The position numbers were made by a program, and so were the translations under genes. Below, one piece after another: positions 26,705-34,683 of a stretch of DNA of 64,000 nucleotides (positions are counted from its first letter, which is position 1; every line of letters begins with the position of its first letter). The notes below the pieces were generated by a model. That model saw only the letters and a list, made by a program, of their open reading frames with translations. It searched no databases and was not told the origin of the DNA. Source of the stretch: Dehalobacterium sp040766325 (GTDB lineage Bacteria > Bacillota > Dehalobacteriia > Dehalobacteriales > Dehalobacteriaceae); NCBI GenBank assembly GCA_040766325.1, contig JAXGQR010000002.1, forward strand, positions 186,001-250,000, written 5' to 3'.

Positions 26705-28216
26705 TTATTCTCCCTCCTCACAGTTTTGCACAGGACTGGGACTCGTAGCCTTTTTAAGCATTATTTTATAGATAAAACCGAATAGTTGTACCGCAATCAA
26801 AGGTGTCATGGCTACAAGGGAAAGTACGCCGAAACCGTCCGTCATAATATTAGCCGAAGGAATGTATTCGGCTATTCCTTGAGCAAAGGGTAAAATAAAG
26901 GTTGCCGTCATTGTCCCGCAAGCAACACCTCCTGAGTCAAATGCAACCCCGACAAAAAGTTGTGGGACAAAATAAGAGAGAAGGAGGGCCACTGCCATGC
27001 CCGGCAATAAGATATGCCAAAGTTGTAATCCGGGTATGATGATGCGCAAAATCGACAACCCCACTGCAACACCAACACCAACGCAGAGGGTCAACATCAC
27101 AGTCCGAGCCTTAATTGATCCGGCAGTTTCATCGTCAATTTGCTGCGTCAAAATATGTACCGATGGCTCTGCCGGAATGGTCACAATACCAAAAATTATA
27201 CCTATCAATATTAATAACCAATTTTTATCCAAAGCGGCAATATAATAACCAAATTGCCGGGCTGATTCAATAAAACCGACATTGACACCCAATAGGAAAA
27301 GGCTCAGTCCGAACCAAGTATAGGCTAACCCAATCACGATTTTCCTTATCTGTCGCTGATTCAATTTTAGGGAGAAAATGTTCATGATAATGAATAAACC
27401 TATCACCGGCAGCAAAACAAAGAATGACTCCACTGCTGTTTTGGGTAGTGCTGCAAGGAAACTGATCAGAATATTACCTGTCGCCATTTGCGACATCGGA
27501 AGACTCCCCGTCAGTTGTGGATTACCGGAAAGAATACCAAGCAACAAAATAGCCACTATCGCTCCTGTTGAAGCCACGCCCAGCAAACCAAAGCTATCAA
27601 TATCCTCATCGCTGTCTGCACGGGTAACTTTGGCAATACCACTAGCCAAAGCCAATAAAAATGGCACTGTAATCGAGCCCGTTGTAGAACCGTTAGCATC
27701 AAAGGCAATCGCCAAATAATCCCCGTTCACAAAGAAGGCCAGAGCAAAACCGGCAAGGTAGATTGTAGTCAGAAAGCGATTTAATGGCATATTCTGCAAC
27801 ATGCGCCAAATGCCTAAGGCAACCAGTAATCCTACCCCTACGGAAACCGCAACTAATATTAGGTATCTCCCCATTTGACCAATGGTCACAGCATCGACCT
27901 GCCCTGACAAAATATGCATGTCCGGTTCAGCAATGGTCACAATAAACCCAAAAATAAAGCTGCCCATTAAGACTATTTTCAAGTTGCTCGTCTTAATCAA
28001 CGACTGGCTCATCATTTCACCCATAGGGCTGATACTCAAATCGATTCCTTGGAGAAATATGGGCATCCCAACAGTGATAAATACGGACCCAATTAAAAAT
28101 TTAATCATGGTTTGAGTTTCTAGCGGTGTTATAAACAAGTGGATCAAGATGACAATAACGACAAAGGGCAAAACAGATGCGATTATCTCTTTAAATTTTG
28201 CGGTTAATTCATTCAT
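26705..28216 (-). CDS. DUF1538 membrane protein, duplicated
   Basis: 503-aa polytopic membrane protein built of two homologous halves. The first half has VFITVGMPIFLQGIDLSISPMG and AEPDMHILSGQVD; the second has RKIVIGLAYTWFGLSLFLLGVNVG and AEPSVHILTQQIDDET. Each half repeats an AEPxxHIL(S/T)xQ(V/I)D motif and a later G-x(A)FD(A/S)xGxxTG-like segment (AFDANGSTTG, AFDSGGVACG). The internal repeat suggests an inverted- or tandem-repeat transporter fold. DUF1538 has no proven function; the PII-like partners downstream suggest a regulated transporter. First gene of the unit. Confidence 0.78.
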   Translation of the reverse strand: MNELTAKFKEIIASVLPFVVIVILIHLFITPLETQTMIKFLIGSVFITVGMPIFLQGIDLSISPMGEMMSQSLIKTSNLKIVLMGSFIFGFIVTIAEPDMHILSGQVDAVTIGQMGRYLILVAVSVGVGLLVALGIWRMLQNMPLNRFLTTIYLAGFALAFFVNGDYLAIAFDANGSTTGSITVPFLLALASGIAKVTRADSDEDIDSFGLLGVASTGAIVAILLLGILSGNPQLTGSLPMSQMATGNILISFLAALPKTAVESFFVLLPVIGLFIIMNIFSLKLNQRQIRKIVIGLAYTWFGLSLFLLGVNVGFIESARQFGYYIAALDKNWLLILIGIIFGIVTIPAEPSVHILTQQIDDETAGSIKARTVMLTLCVGVGVAVGLSILRIIIPGLQLWHILLPGMAVALLLSYFVPQLFVGVAFDSGGVACGTMTATFILPFAQGIAEYIPSANIMTDGFGVLSLVAMTPLIAVQLFGFIYKIMLKKATSPSPVQNCEEGE

Positions 28217-28307
28217 ATTTCATCTCCTATGATCAACTCATCACCTTATCCAATAATGAAATATTGACGTTTATATCGTTTAATTTGATAAATATCCCTG
28301 AATAAAC

Positions 28308-28970
28308 TTATATATGCATTCTTTTGCTAAGCTCTGATTTAATATTTTCACCTTGGAAGATAGCAATGGCTGATAAAAATATAATATTTACGGATACACA
28401 TATAATGGAGGGATATAACACATTCAACCAGTTGAAAAGAATAAATAGAACTGGAACGACGCCAAATAAACCGCCTAAGAGAAAATAAATAATATAATCT
28501 CTGGCACTGAGCTTCATTACCTTAGCACTTACATACATGGCAATATTAGCAGATACACAAATAACGGGAATTACATAGTCCAAGGACCAACCACTCCAGC
28601 CGATCCTCCAATCCCATAAAACCGAAAGGACAGATACCAGGGTTACCAGCCACATAATATTCTTTGTGATATTAGCCCTTTTCCTTAAGACCAGTATAAT
28701 GCTGAGCCACATGCTCATCAGACCCAAAAGCACTAAAATTGGCCAGTTAATATCAGAAGGAACCATCATATATACAGTAAAACTCACCACTATTGCCACA
28801 ATGGTCATGAAAATCAGCATTCGGATCACAAGATGTCGATCGTATCCTAATGGTATATGAGGATATATCTGCATACCATTGCAATTATCTGCGGGCAGTA
28901 CATTTTTACATAAAGGGCATCTTTCCTTGTTACCCCGAATTTTAACCTTACAGTGATCACAATATTGCAT
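28308..28970 (-). CDS. DUF6320 zinc-ribbon membrane protein
   Basis: About 220-aa membrane protein. The N-terminal zinc ribbon is CDHCKVKIRG...CPLCKNVLP (two CxxC pairs ~15 residues apart), followed by about six hydrophobic helices. This matches DUF6320, a family usually found beside the acyltransferase and esterase genes seen here. An ATG at 28970 with GGGGG close upstream is the likely start; one four codons earlier is possible. Function unknown. Confidence 0.7.
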   Translation of the reverse strand: MQYCDHCKVKIRGNKERCPLCKNVLPADNCNGMQIYPHIPLGYDRHLVIRMLIFMTIVAIVVSFTVYMMVPSDINWPILVLLGLMSMWLSIILVLRKRANITKNIMWLVTLVSVLSVLWDWRIGWSGWSLDYVIPVICVSANIAMYVSAKVMKLSARDYIIYFLLGGLFGVVPVLFILFNWLNVLYPSIICVSVNIIFLSAIAIFQGENIKSELSKRMHI

Positions 28971-28984
28971 ATTATCCCCCATGG

Positions 28985-30262
28985 TTAAATATTAGATGAA
29001 ATTTCAATTTCAATTCCCTTTTTTGAAAGAAATTGAAAAAATATTTTTTGGATCTCAGTTTCCCTAAACGGTTCAGTAAAGCTTATCACGAGCCTGTCGC
29101 CATAGGAGCACATTGTAATCTGAGGCCTCCTAGCGCTGGTACAAAAGCTAAACTGCTTGATATAACGATCGAATTCAACAGGCATTTCAATTCTACCAAT
29201 ATTGGAAATAGTTCCGGATATTTCCCTATCAATTACCCGATCAGCAATACGGAGAGCATAATCCTTTAAAGGTAAGGGGATTACTTTTGCCATCAGGTTT
29301 TTTTCCAGCGCAATATATTTATTTAACTTATTAGCCAACTGCTCCCTTCTCATGCCTTCTTTGAAGCCATCTTTTACACTGGTGATGATATCTTCGATTT
29401 CAATATTGTCCTTTGTAAAATGGCTGCCTACATTTATAGTAGTGAAGAAGTTTCGCGCCGTATCAGACTCAAAAAACTGACGTAAATTAACAGGAACTGT
29501 TAATGTAACAGGACGTTTTTTCCCTCGTGCGGTCATATCTTTATAAATAGCATATATGAATATCGATGCAATGAAAATGGTCAGAGTCGATTGGTATTTA
29601 TGAGCTTCTTCTAAAACAGCTTTGGCAGACATACTGCCTTCGATCAGCAACGTTCTGTTTTCCTCTAATCTGGTACCGTGAATTTGGTAAGCCTTGATAT
29701 TTTTTATTTTTTTAATGTTCTTCATATTATACTGAAAAACATGATCACCGGTAAAATGTCTTCTAAAACTATCGTTCATCTTTTCGCTTAATGAAACATA
29801 ATTAGGAATTTCCGGTTTCTGGTACTGAAAAGCTTTCTTATGTTTTATTATCAAATAATGATGAACCATGTTCTGCATAAACCAAAGGGCTCCGGTTCCA
29901 TCTGAAAGGGTATGAAATACTTCCAAGTTGATACGATTATGATAGTAAAATACACGAAATAGTAGATTCTTCTTATCCTTATAATATATTGGAGCACAAA
30001 CAGGCTTTGATTCTATTTCAACTAGCGGGCGAAGATCACTGGACTCAAGATAGTACCAGAATACCCCCCGCCTTAGGACTGTCCTATATAAGGTGAAGCT
30101 TTCCATCGTAATGTCCAGTGCCCGCTGCAAAACTTTCGGATGCACAACCTCTGTAAGCTCACATGCAGCTCGAAAAACCTTGGAGTCCTTTTCATCATAG
30201 GTCGCCGGAAAGATTTTGGATGCATTATCCAGCCTTGTCCATTCAACTTTTCTAGATTTCAT
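28985..30262 (-). CDS. Condensation/alcohol-acetyltransferase-like acyltransferase
   Basis: 425-aa soluble protein with the fold of CoA-dependent acyltransferases / condensation domains. The catalytic HxxxDG motif appears as HTLSDGTG (~residue 135). A later DFGW-like position is not obvious. Members are annotated as alcohol acetyltransferase-like or hypothetical. It overlaps the upstream esterase gene by 11 bp and is followed 2 bp later by DUF6320, indicating a tight three-gene operon. It probably transfers an acyl group to a lipid or alcohol; the substrate is unknown. Confidence 0.68.
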   Translation of the reverse strand: MKSRKVEWTRLDNASKIFPATYDEKDSKVFRAACELTEVVHPKVLQRALDITMESFTLYRTVLRRGVFWYYLESSDLRPLVEIESKPVCAPIYYKDKKNLLFRVFYYHNRINLEVFHTLSDGTGALWFMQNMVHHYLIIKHKKAFQYQKPEIPNYVSLSEKMNDSFRRHFTGDHVFQYNMKNIKKIKNIKAYQIHGTRLEENRTLLIEGSMSAKAVLEEAHKYQSTLTIFIASIFIYAIYKDMTARGKKRPVTLTVPVNLRQFFESDTARNFFTTINVGSHFTKDNIEIEDIITSVKDGFKEGMRREQLANKLNKYIALEKNLMAKVIPLPLKDYALRIADRVIDREISGTISNIGRIEMPVEFDRYIKQFSFCTSARRPQITMCSYGDRLVISFTEPFRETEIQKIFFQFLSKKGIEIEISSNI

Positions 30263-31196
30263 CTTCGCACCTTGTTTCCGTCATTTCTTCATTTAAGAAT
30301 TCGTTGATGATATTATAGCATTTAACGACGTGCTCTGAATCCCAGGGCAAAGAGAAAAAACCATGAAGTGCATCTTTCATACAATAGATCTTAACTTCAT
30401 TATGATATTCTCTTAACCGCATCCCATAAGCCTCCCCTTCATCTCTAAGTGGGTCATACCCTGCTGTAATAATCAATGTTTTAGGTTGATTAAATCGATT
30501 CTCGGCCAGTAACGGAGCAGCGTAAGGATTAAATCTATCCTCATCATTGGCAATATATAAATCCCAGTAATCTTGAATACGTTGTGACGTCAAGATATAA
30601 TCGGTGCCATTGTCCCTGATGGAGTCAAAGGGAGAAGTTTCACTGTGATCATAATAAGTTGCCGGATAGATCAATATCTGCCTCAAGGGCAAAAATTCTC
30701 TCCGATCTCGTGCCATTAAGGATACGGCAGCCGCCAGATTACCTCCTGCACTATCACCGATCAATGTTATTTCAGATTGTTCACACCTTAGTATATCCAG
30801 GTTGAGAAAGAGCTCCCGCGTCACGTAATAACAATCCTCTACACCGGCTGGAAACGGGTGCTCCGGGGCCAGTCGATAATTTACAGATATAACCCTATGT
30901 CCGGTTTGTTTAGCCATATTTGAACATACGTTAGTATAGGAATCAATGTTGCCAGTTACCCATCCCCCACCATGAAAAAAAACAAGTACATGATTGGTTC
31001 TTTGTATTTTAGGTTGAAATACACGCATCTGTATTTCACGGTCACCTACCATAACCTTGTGATCCATCAAATTATATAATGGTTTAAAAGATAAATTTAT
31101 TGCGTTGAGCAACTTGCGATAAATCTTATAATATTTCTTTAAATTAAGATAAGGATAGGAAAGAGCTTTTAAGATTGTTTTCTTCATTGGATGCAT
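30252..31196 (-). CDS. Alpha/beta hydrolase (Aes/HSL-type esterase)
   Basis: 314-aa esterase of the hormone-sensitive-lipase group. The oxyanion-hole motif HGGGW (~residue 74), the nucleophile elbow GDSAGGNLA (~147-155), the acid in DPLRDEG (~247) and the catalytic His in HGFFSLP (~279) are all visible, so the triad is complete. The N-terminus is basic and hydrophobic and may associate with the membrane. First gene of the esterase-acyltransferase-DUF6320 operon. Confidence 0.85.
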   Translation of the reverse strand: MHPMKKTILKALSYPYLNLKKYYKIYRKLLNAINLSFKPLYNLMDHKVMVGDREIQMRVFQPKIQRTNHVLVFFHGGGWVTGNIDSYTNVCSNMAKQTGHRVISVNYRLAPEHPFPAGVEDCYYVTRELFLNLDILRCEQSEITLIGDSAGGNLAAAVSLMARDRREFLPLRQILIYPATYYDHSETSPFDSIRDNGTDYILTSQRIQDYWDLYIANDEDRFNPYAAPLLAENRFNQPKTLIITAGYDPLRDEGEAYGMRLREYHNEVKIYCMKDALHGFFSLPWDSEHVVKCYNIINEFLNEEMTETRCEDEI

Positions 31197-31393
31197 GGCA
31201 TCAATCTCTCTTTCTTTATATCAATTTTTTAAACCTTCTCTTGTGACAAACAGAGGCTGTTTATTCTAAATTTTCAACTTATTATACTAAAATATGTATC
31301 CATTTTACAGGATGAATGCTGTATTGGTAAAGATTCTGTTTATGTTGATGCAGGACTTATGAGAATTCAGGGAAAAATGCCGAACAACGACAA

Positions 31394-31422
31394 AGGCAGA
31401 CAGCTTAGTCTGCTGTCTGCCT
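31394..31422 (-). terminator. Terminator after the DUF2680 gene
   Basis: AGGCAGACAGC and GCTGTCTGCCT form a perfect 11-bp stem with a 7-nt loop. AACAAC/GTTGTT flanks extend the symmetry; the T-run is weak. Confidence 0.65.
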
Positions 31423-31442
31423 GTTGTTAGCATATTTCTTCT

Positions 31443-31931
31443 TTATTTATAATTTCCATTCATAGCTCCATTGCCCCATCCTGCCCCCATACCTTGTCCC
31501 ATTCCTTTTCTCATCATCCCTTGACCCATACCATTGCCTTGGCCATTCCACTTGCCAACTCCTACTCCACACCTTCCACCTCTGTTACCCATTCCGGTAC
31601 CATCACAAAGAGCTTGACGTTCCTCCATGTTTTTATAGATCTCATCCGCTTGCTCCTGAGTCAGGATACCCTCTGCTACTCTTTGATCAAGGTATGCCTT
31701 TTTTTGCTTGAGCATTTCAGCTCTGAATGCATCTAATTGATCAGCCCCCTGAACCATCTGACCATAGGTCTTGCCGGTGGCTCGTTCTTCATTAACCTGA
31801 GTAACGGTCTTTCCCGTAACAGCTGCCGTGATTTCCGAAGGTGTCCGCAATTCTGCAGCAAAAGCTGCCCCCGCTGTAACTAAAAGGCCTGCAATCGTAA
31901 CCGTAGCCGCCAATCTCTTTAAATTTTTCAT
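31443..31931 (-). CDS. Secreted DUF2680 protein with Met/Gly-rich tail
   Basis: 162 aa with a signal peptide (AATVTIAGLLVTAGAAFA, AxA cleavage). The middle is helical with the DUF2680 motif EGILTQEQADEIY. The C-terminal ~45 residues are Gly-, Met- and Asn-rich (GNGMGQGMMRKGMG) with two Cys (CDGTG, RCG). The Met clusters suggest soft-metal (Cu/Ag) binding, but this is inference. Divergent from a two-component system whose sensor has a similar Met/His-rich loop, so it is a likely regulatory target. Confidence 0.72.
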   Translation of the reverse strand: MKNLKRLAATVTIAGLLVTAGAAFAAELRTPSEITAAVTGKTVTQVNEERATGKTYGQMVQGADQLDAFRAEMLKQKKAYLDQRVAEGILTQEQADEIYKNMEERQALCDGTGMGNRGGRCGVGVGKWNGQGNGMGQGMMRKGMGQGMGAGWGNGAMNGNYK

Positions 31932-32007
31932 CTACCAACACTCCTTATGTTTTTTCTTTTGATCTATTTTCCGACTAACTTTCTTTAAACCTATTATGCC
32001 TCCAAGA

Positions 32008-32050
32008 TGTGACAAAAGTTTGACAAAACCTTGAAATAACTTTGACAAAA
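32008..32050. promoter_or_regulatory. Helically phased direct repeats: likely response-regulator binding sites
   Basis: TGTGACAAAA (32008), TTTGACAAAA (32019) and TTTGACAAAA (32041) are direct repeats at 11- and 22-bp spacing, i.e. on one face of the helix. An inverted copy (TTTGTCA) lies at ~32065. They sit between the divergent DUF2680 and response-regulator genes, the usual place for OmpR-type sites. TATAAT around 32093-32098 may be the -10 of the regulator gene. Confidence 0.55.
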
Positions 32051-32105
32051 AAGCATGTCATATCTTTGTCACAATTATTTCGACATATAATGGTATAATA
32101 AAGGC

Positions 32106-32819
32106 ATGGGAAAGGTGGGGGTTATTCTGAGTAAAAACATCATAATTGCTGATGATCATGAAGGCATTCTGGATATTTTAAAAACCTATGTGAAGAAAGA
32201 AGGATTTACACCTATTTTGGCCCGTGACGGCGAAGAAGTGCTGAATCTATTTGCTCAATATGATCCTATTTTAATCTTGTTAGATGTAATGATGCCCCAA
32301 AAAGACGGTTTTGAAGTCTGCCGGGAAATTCGCAAAATTTCCAATGTACCGATTATTATGATTACAGCCAAAGGAGAGGACGGTGATCGCATTATGGGTT
32401 TGGACATTGGGGCCGATGATTATATTGTCAAACCCTTCAGTCCCGAGGAGGTTATGGCACGCATCCGAGCGATCTTAAGACGTATGGATCTGTCCGATGA
32501 TCAAGAAAAAGAACTTCTCTCTTATCCCGGACTGGAAATTAGTCTCTCCGAATATGCGGTGAAAATCGATGGACAACCGGTGAACTTAACAAAAAAGGAA
32601 ATAGAAATTCTTTGGCTCATGGCCTCTCATCCAGGTAAGGTCTTCTCTCGAGATAATCTGTTAAATCAAGTTTGGGGCTACGATTATTATGGTGATGCCC
32701 GTACCGTAGATACACATATAAAAAGGCTGCGTGCAAAAATCAGCAGTTCGGCGAATCTCAATTGGGAGATTAAAACCATCTGGGGTGTAGGATATAAATT
32801 TGAGGTGCAGGATGGTTAA
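32106..32819 (+). CDS. OmpR/PhoB-type response regulator
   Basis: 237 aa. The receiver domain has acidic residues ADDHE, the phosphoacceptor Asp in LLLDVMMP (~residue 60) and Lys in IVKPFSPEE (~108). The C-terminal winged helix includes VNLTKKEIEILWLM and DARTVDTHIKRLRAKI. It overlaps the sensor kinase by 8 bp. The ATG at 32106 has only a weak RBS, and an initiator within the next ten codons is possible. Confidence 0.92.
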   Translation: MGKVGVILSKNIIIADDHEGILDILKTYVKKEGFTPILARDGEEVLNLFAQYDPILILLDVMMPQKDGFEVCREIRKISNVPIIMITAKGEDGDRIMGLDIGADDYIVKPFSPEEVMARIRAILRRMDLSDDQEKELLSYPGLEISLSEYAVKIDGQPVNLTKKEIEILWLMASHPGKVFSRDNLLNQVWGYDYYGDARTVDTHIKRLRAKISSSANLNWEIKTIWGVGYKFEVQDG

Positions 32820-34683
32820 AAAGAGTATCACCTTCCAGTTAACCACCGGTGTAATTATTATTGTCCTGGTTTCCATGCTGGTTATGGGTCTTATCTTTAT
32901 CCAAATGTTTCGCCAATATGCCTTTGAGAATCGCGAGGAAACAATGCTGACTCGGGGCCGCAGCATTGCGGAAATGGTCAATGTTAGCGCATCCGGCGGC
33001 CATATGTGGGGTATGGGAGGCTTGATGCATAATCTGGATATCCTGGCAGAAGCCAAGATATGGATTATCGATGAGGAGGGCAATCCTACTCTCATGTCGG
33101 GAATGGGCCACGGTATGGGCATAGGACGAGGACACATGAGTAACATGAATAATTCCCAGCCATTGCCCCCGGAGGCAGAGCAAGTCATAGCGGATGTTAT
33201 TTCCGGTGCAGAAGCTGTCAGTGAAAGTTTCAGCAGCATATATCAGGAAGCCACCCTCACGGTAGGAGTGCCTGTAAAGGATCAATCAGGTCAGATTACA
33301 GGTGCCGTGCTTCTCCATGCCCCGGTAGCCGGATTATCCCCGATGTTAAATCGCGCTACGACCATTTTAGTCCTCAGTTTGTTAGGTGCTTTGCTTTTAG
33401 CCATCGCTTTAGGTTTGGGCTTCTCCCGTCATTTTACCCGTCCCTTAAAGACCATGAACCGGGCCGCACTGGCCATGGCCGAAGGAAATTATGATGTGCA
33501 AACAGGGTTAGAGCGAGAAGATGAAATCGGTCAATTAGGCCAATCTCTGGACCACCTCGCACACCGGTTAGATGACACTATCAATCAGCTTTTTCAAGAG
33601 AAAAGTAAGCTTAATGATATTATTGCCAGTATGGCGGAGGGTCTGGTCGCCTTTGATATCGACTTAGAACCCCAAAGCAGGAACTTTGCTTTGTCTCAGA
33701 TTATGTATAATGGCTTACCTTACCCGAACGAAATTCTAGTGCAGCATCTTCAAGAACTGAGGTTGGAAATAGATTTAAGGCGCATTATGGAACAAAAAAA
33801 ATCCTCCACTATTATGAAGGATTGGATGGGCAAGAAACTAAAATTCATCCTCTCCCCCATCAGCAATAACCTCGGGGCAGTAACAGGATGTGTCGCATTG
33901 GTGCAGGATATCAGTGAAAGTGAGCGTCTTGAGCAATTGCGCCGGGATTTTGTTGCTAATGTCTCCCATGAATTTCGCACACCCCTAACAGTCATTCGTG
34001 GGTCTTTGGAAGCGTTGGTGGATGGCACCATTGAAGAAGATCAGGAAAAACTGCGCTATCTGTCAAGGATGCTTGCTGAAACGCGGTGTTTGGAGCGCTT
34101 GGTCGGCGACCTTTTGGATCTGTCCCGTCTCCAATCGGGCAAGATTACCATGAATATCGAAGAAATTCATCTGCCCACGCTCCTTGCTGATGTACTGAAG
34201 AGTCTGCAAACTTTAGCTAAAAAAAAGGATATTCAAATGCTCTATCAAGGAGAAAAAGATTTACCCACAATTCCAGGGGATTATGACCGTCTGCGTCAAA
34301 TGCTGGTCATCTTTCTGGATAATGCTATTAAATATTCCCCTCCCCATACTAAGGTAACCGTGGAAGCGAAAGATCTTAATGATCAGACGCTCACCGTGAT
34401 TATTAAAGATCAGGGTCCGGGCATTGCTCCGGAACAACTTCCCTATATTTGGGATCGATTTTATAAAGGAGAAAAATCCCGTAAAGGCGGCGGGACAGGG
34501 CTCGGCCTGGCCATAGCCAAGCACCTGATTGATCTCCATCATGGTCAGGTTGCTGTTGAAAGCATCCCGGAAAAGAGCACCAGGATTGAAATCAAGCTGC
34601 CCCAAAAAACTTGTTTCAATAGCATAGGGTTTCTCCCGTTGCAAAAAGATAAATCACCTTATCTTTCACTTTCTTGCCGGTGA
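32812..34683 (+). CDS. Sensor histidine kinase with Met/His-rich extracytoplasmic domain
   Basis: About 623 aa. It has an N-terminal membrane helix (ITTGVIIIVLVSMLVMG), an extracytoplasmic domain of ~150 residues, a second helix (LVLSLLGALLLAIALGLGF), HAMP, a PAS-like region, HisKA (SHEFRTPLTVIRGSLEA) and an ATPase domain (NAIKYSPP, DQGPGIAP, GTGLGLAIA). The sensor loop holds clusters GGHMWGMGGLMH and MSGMGHGMGIGRGHM, the kind of Met/His density that binds copper or silver. The C-terminal ~24 residues run 68 bp into the 3' end of the convergent addA gene and are not typical of kinases. ATG 32812 overlaps the regulator stop. Confidence 0.9.
   Translation: MVKKSITFQLTTGVIIIVLVSMLVMGLIFIQMFRQYAFENREETMLTRGRSIAEMVNVSASGGHMWGMGGLMHNLDILAEAKIWIIDEEGNPTLMSGMGHGMGIGRGHMSNMNNSQPLPPEAEQVIADVISGAEAVSESFSSIYQEATLTVGVPVKDQSGQITGAVLLHAPVAGLSPMLNRATTILVLSLLGALLLAIALGLGFSRHFTRPLKTMNRAALAMAEGNYDVQTGLEREDEIGQLGQSLDHLAHRLDDTINQLFQEKSKLNDIIASMAEGLVAFDIDLEPQSRNFALSQIMYNGLPYPNEILVQHLQELRLEIDLRRIMEQKKSSTIMKDWMGKKLKFILSPISNNLGAVTGCVALVQDISESERLEQLRRDFVANVSHEFRTPLTVIRGSLEALVDGTIEEDQEKLRYLSRMLAETRCLERLVGDLLDLSRLQSGKITMNIEEIHLPTLLADVLKSLQTLAKKKDIQMLYQGEKDLPTIPGDYDRLRQMLVIFLDNAIKYSPPHTKVTVEAKDLNDQTLTVIIKDQGPGIAPEQLPYIWDRFYKGEKSRKGGGTGLGLAIAKHLIDLHHGQVAVESIPEKSTRIEIKLPQKTCFNSIGFLPLQKDKSPYLSLSCR

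Noticed and set aside
32661..33239. 192-codon minus-strand frame across the regulator/kinase junction
   Set aside because: Antisense to two genes with complete domain signatures.
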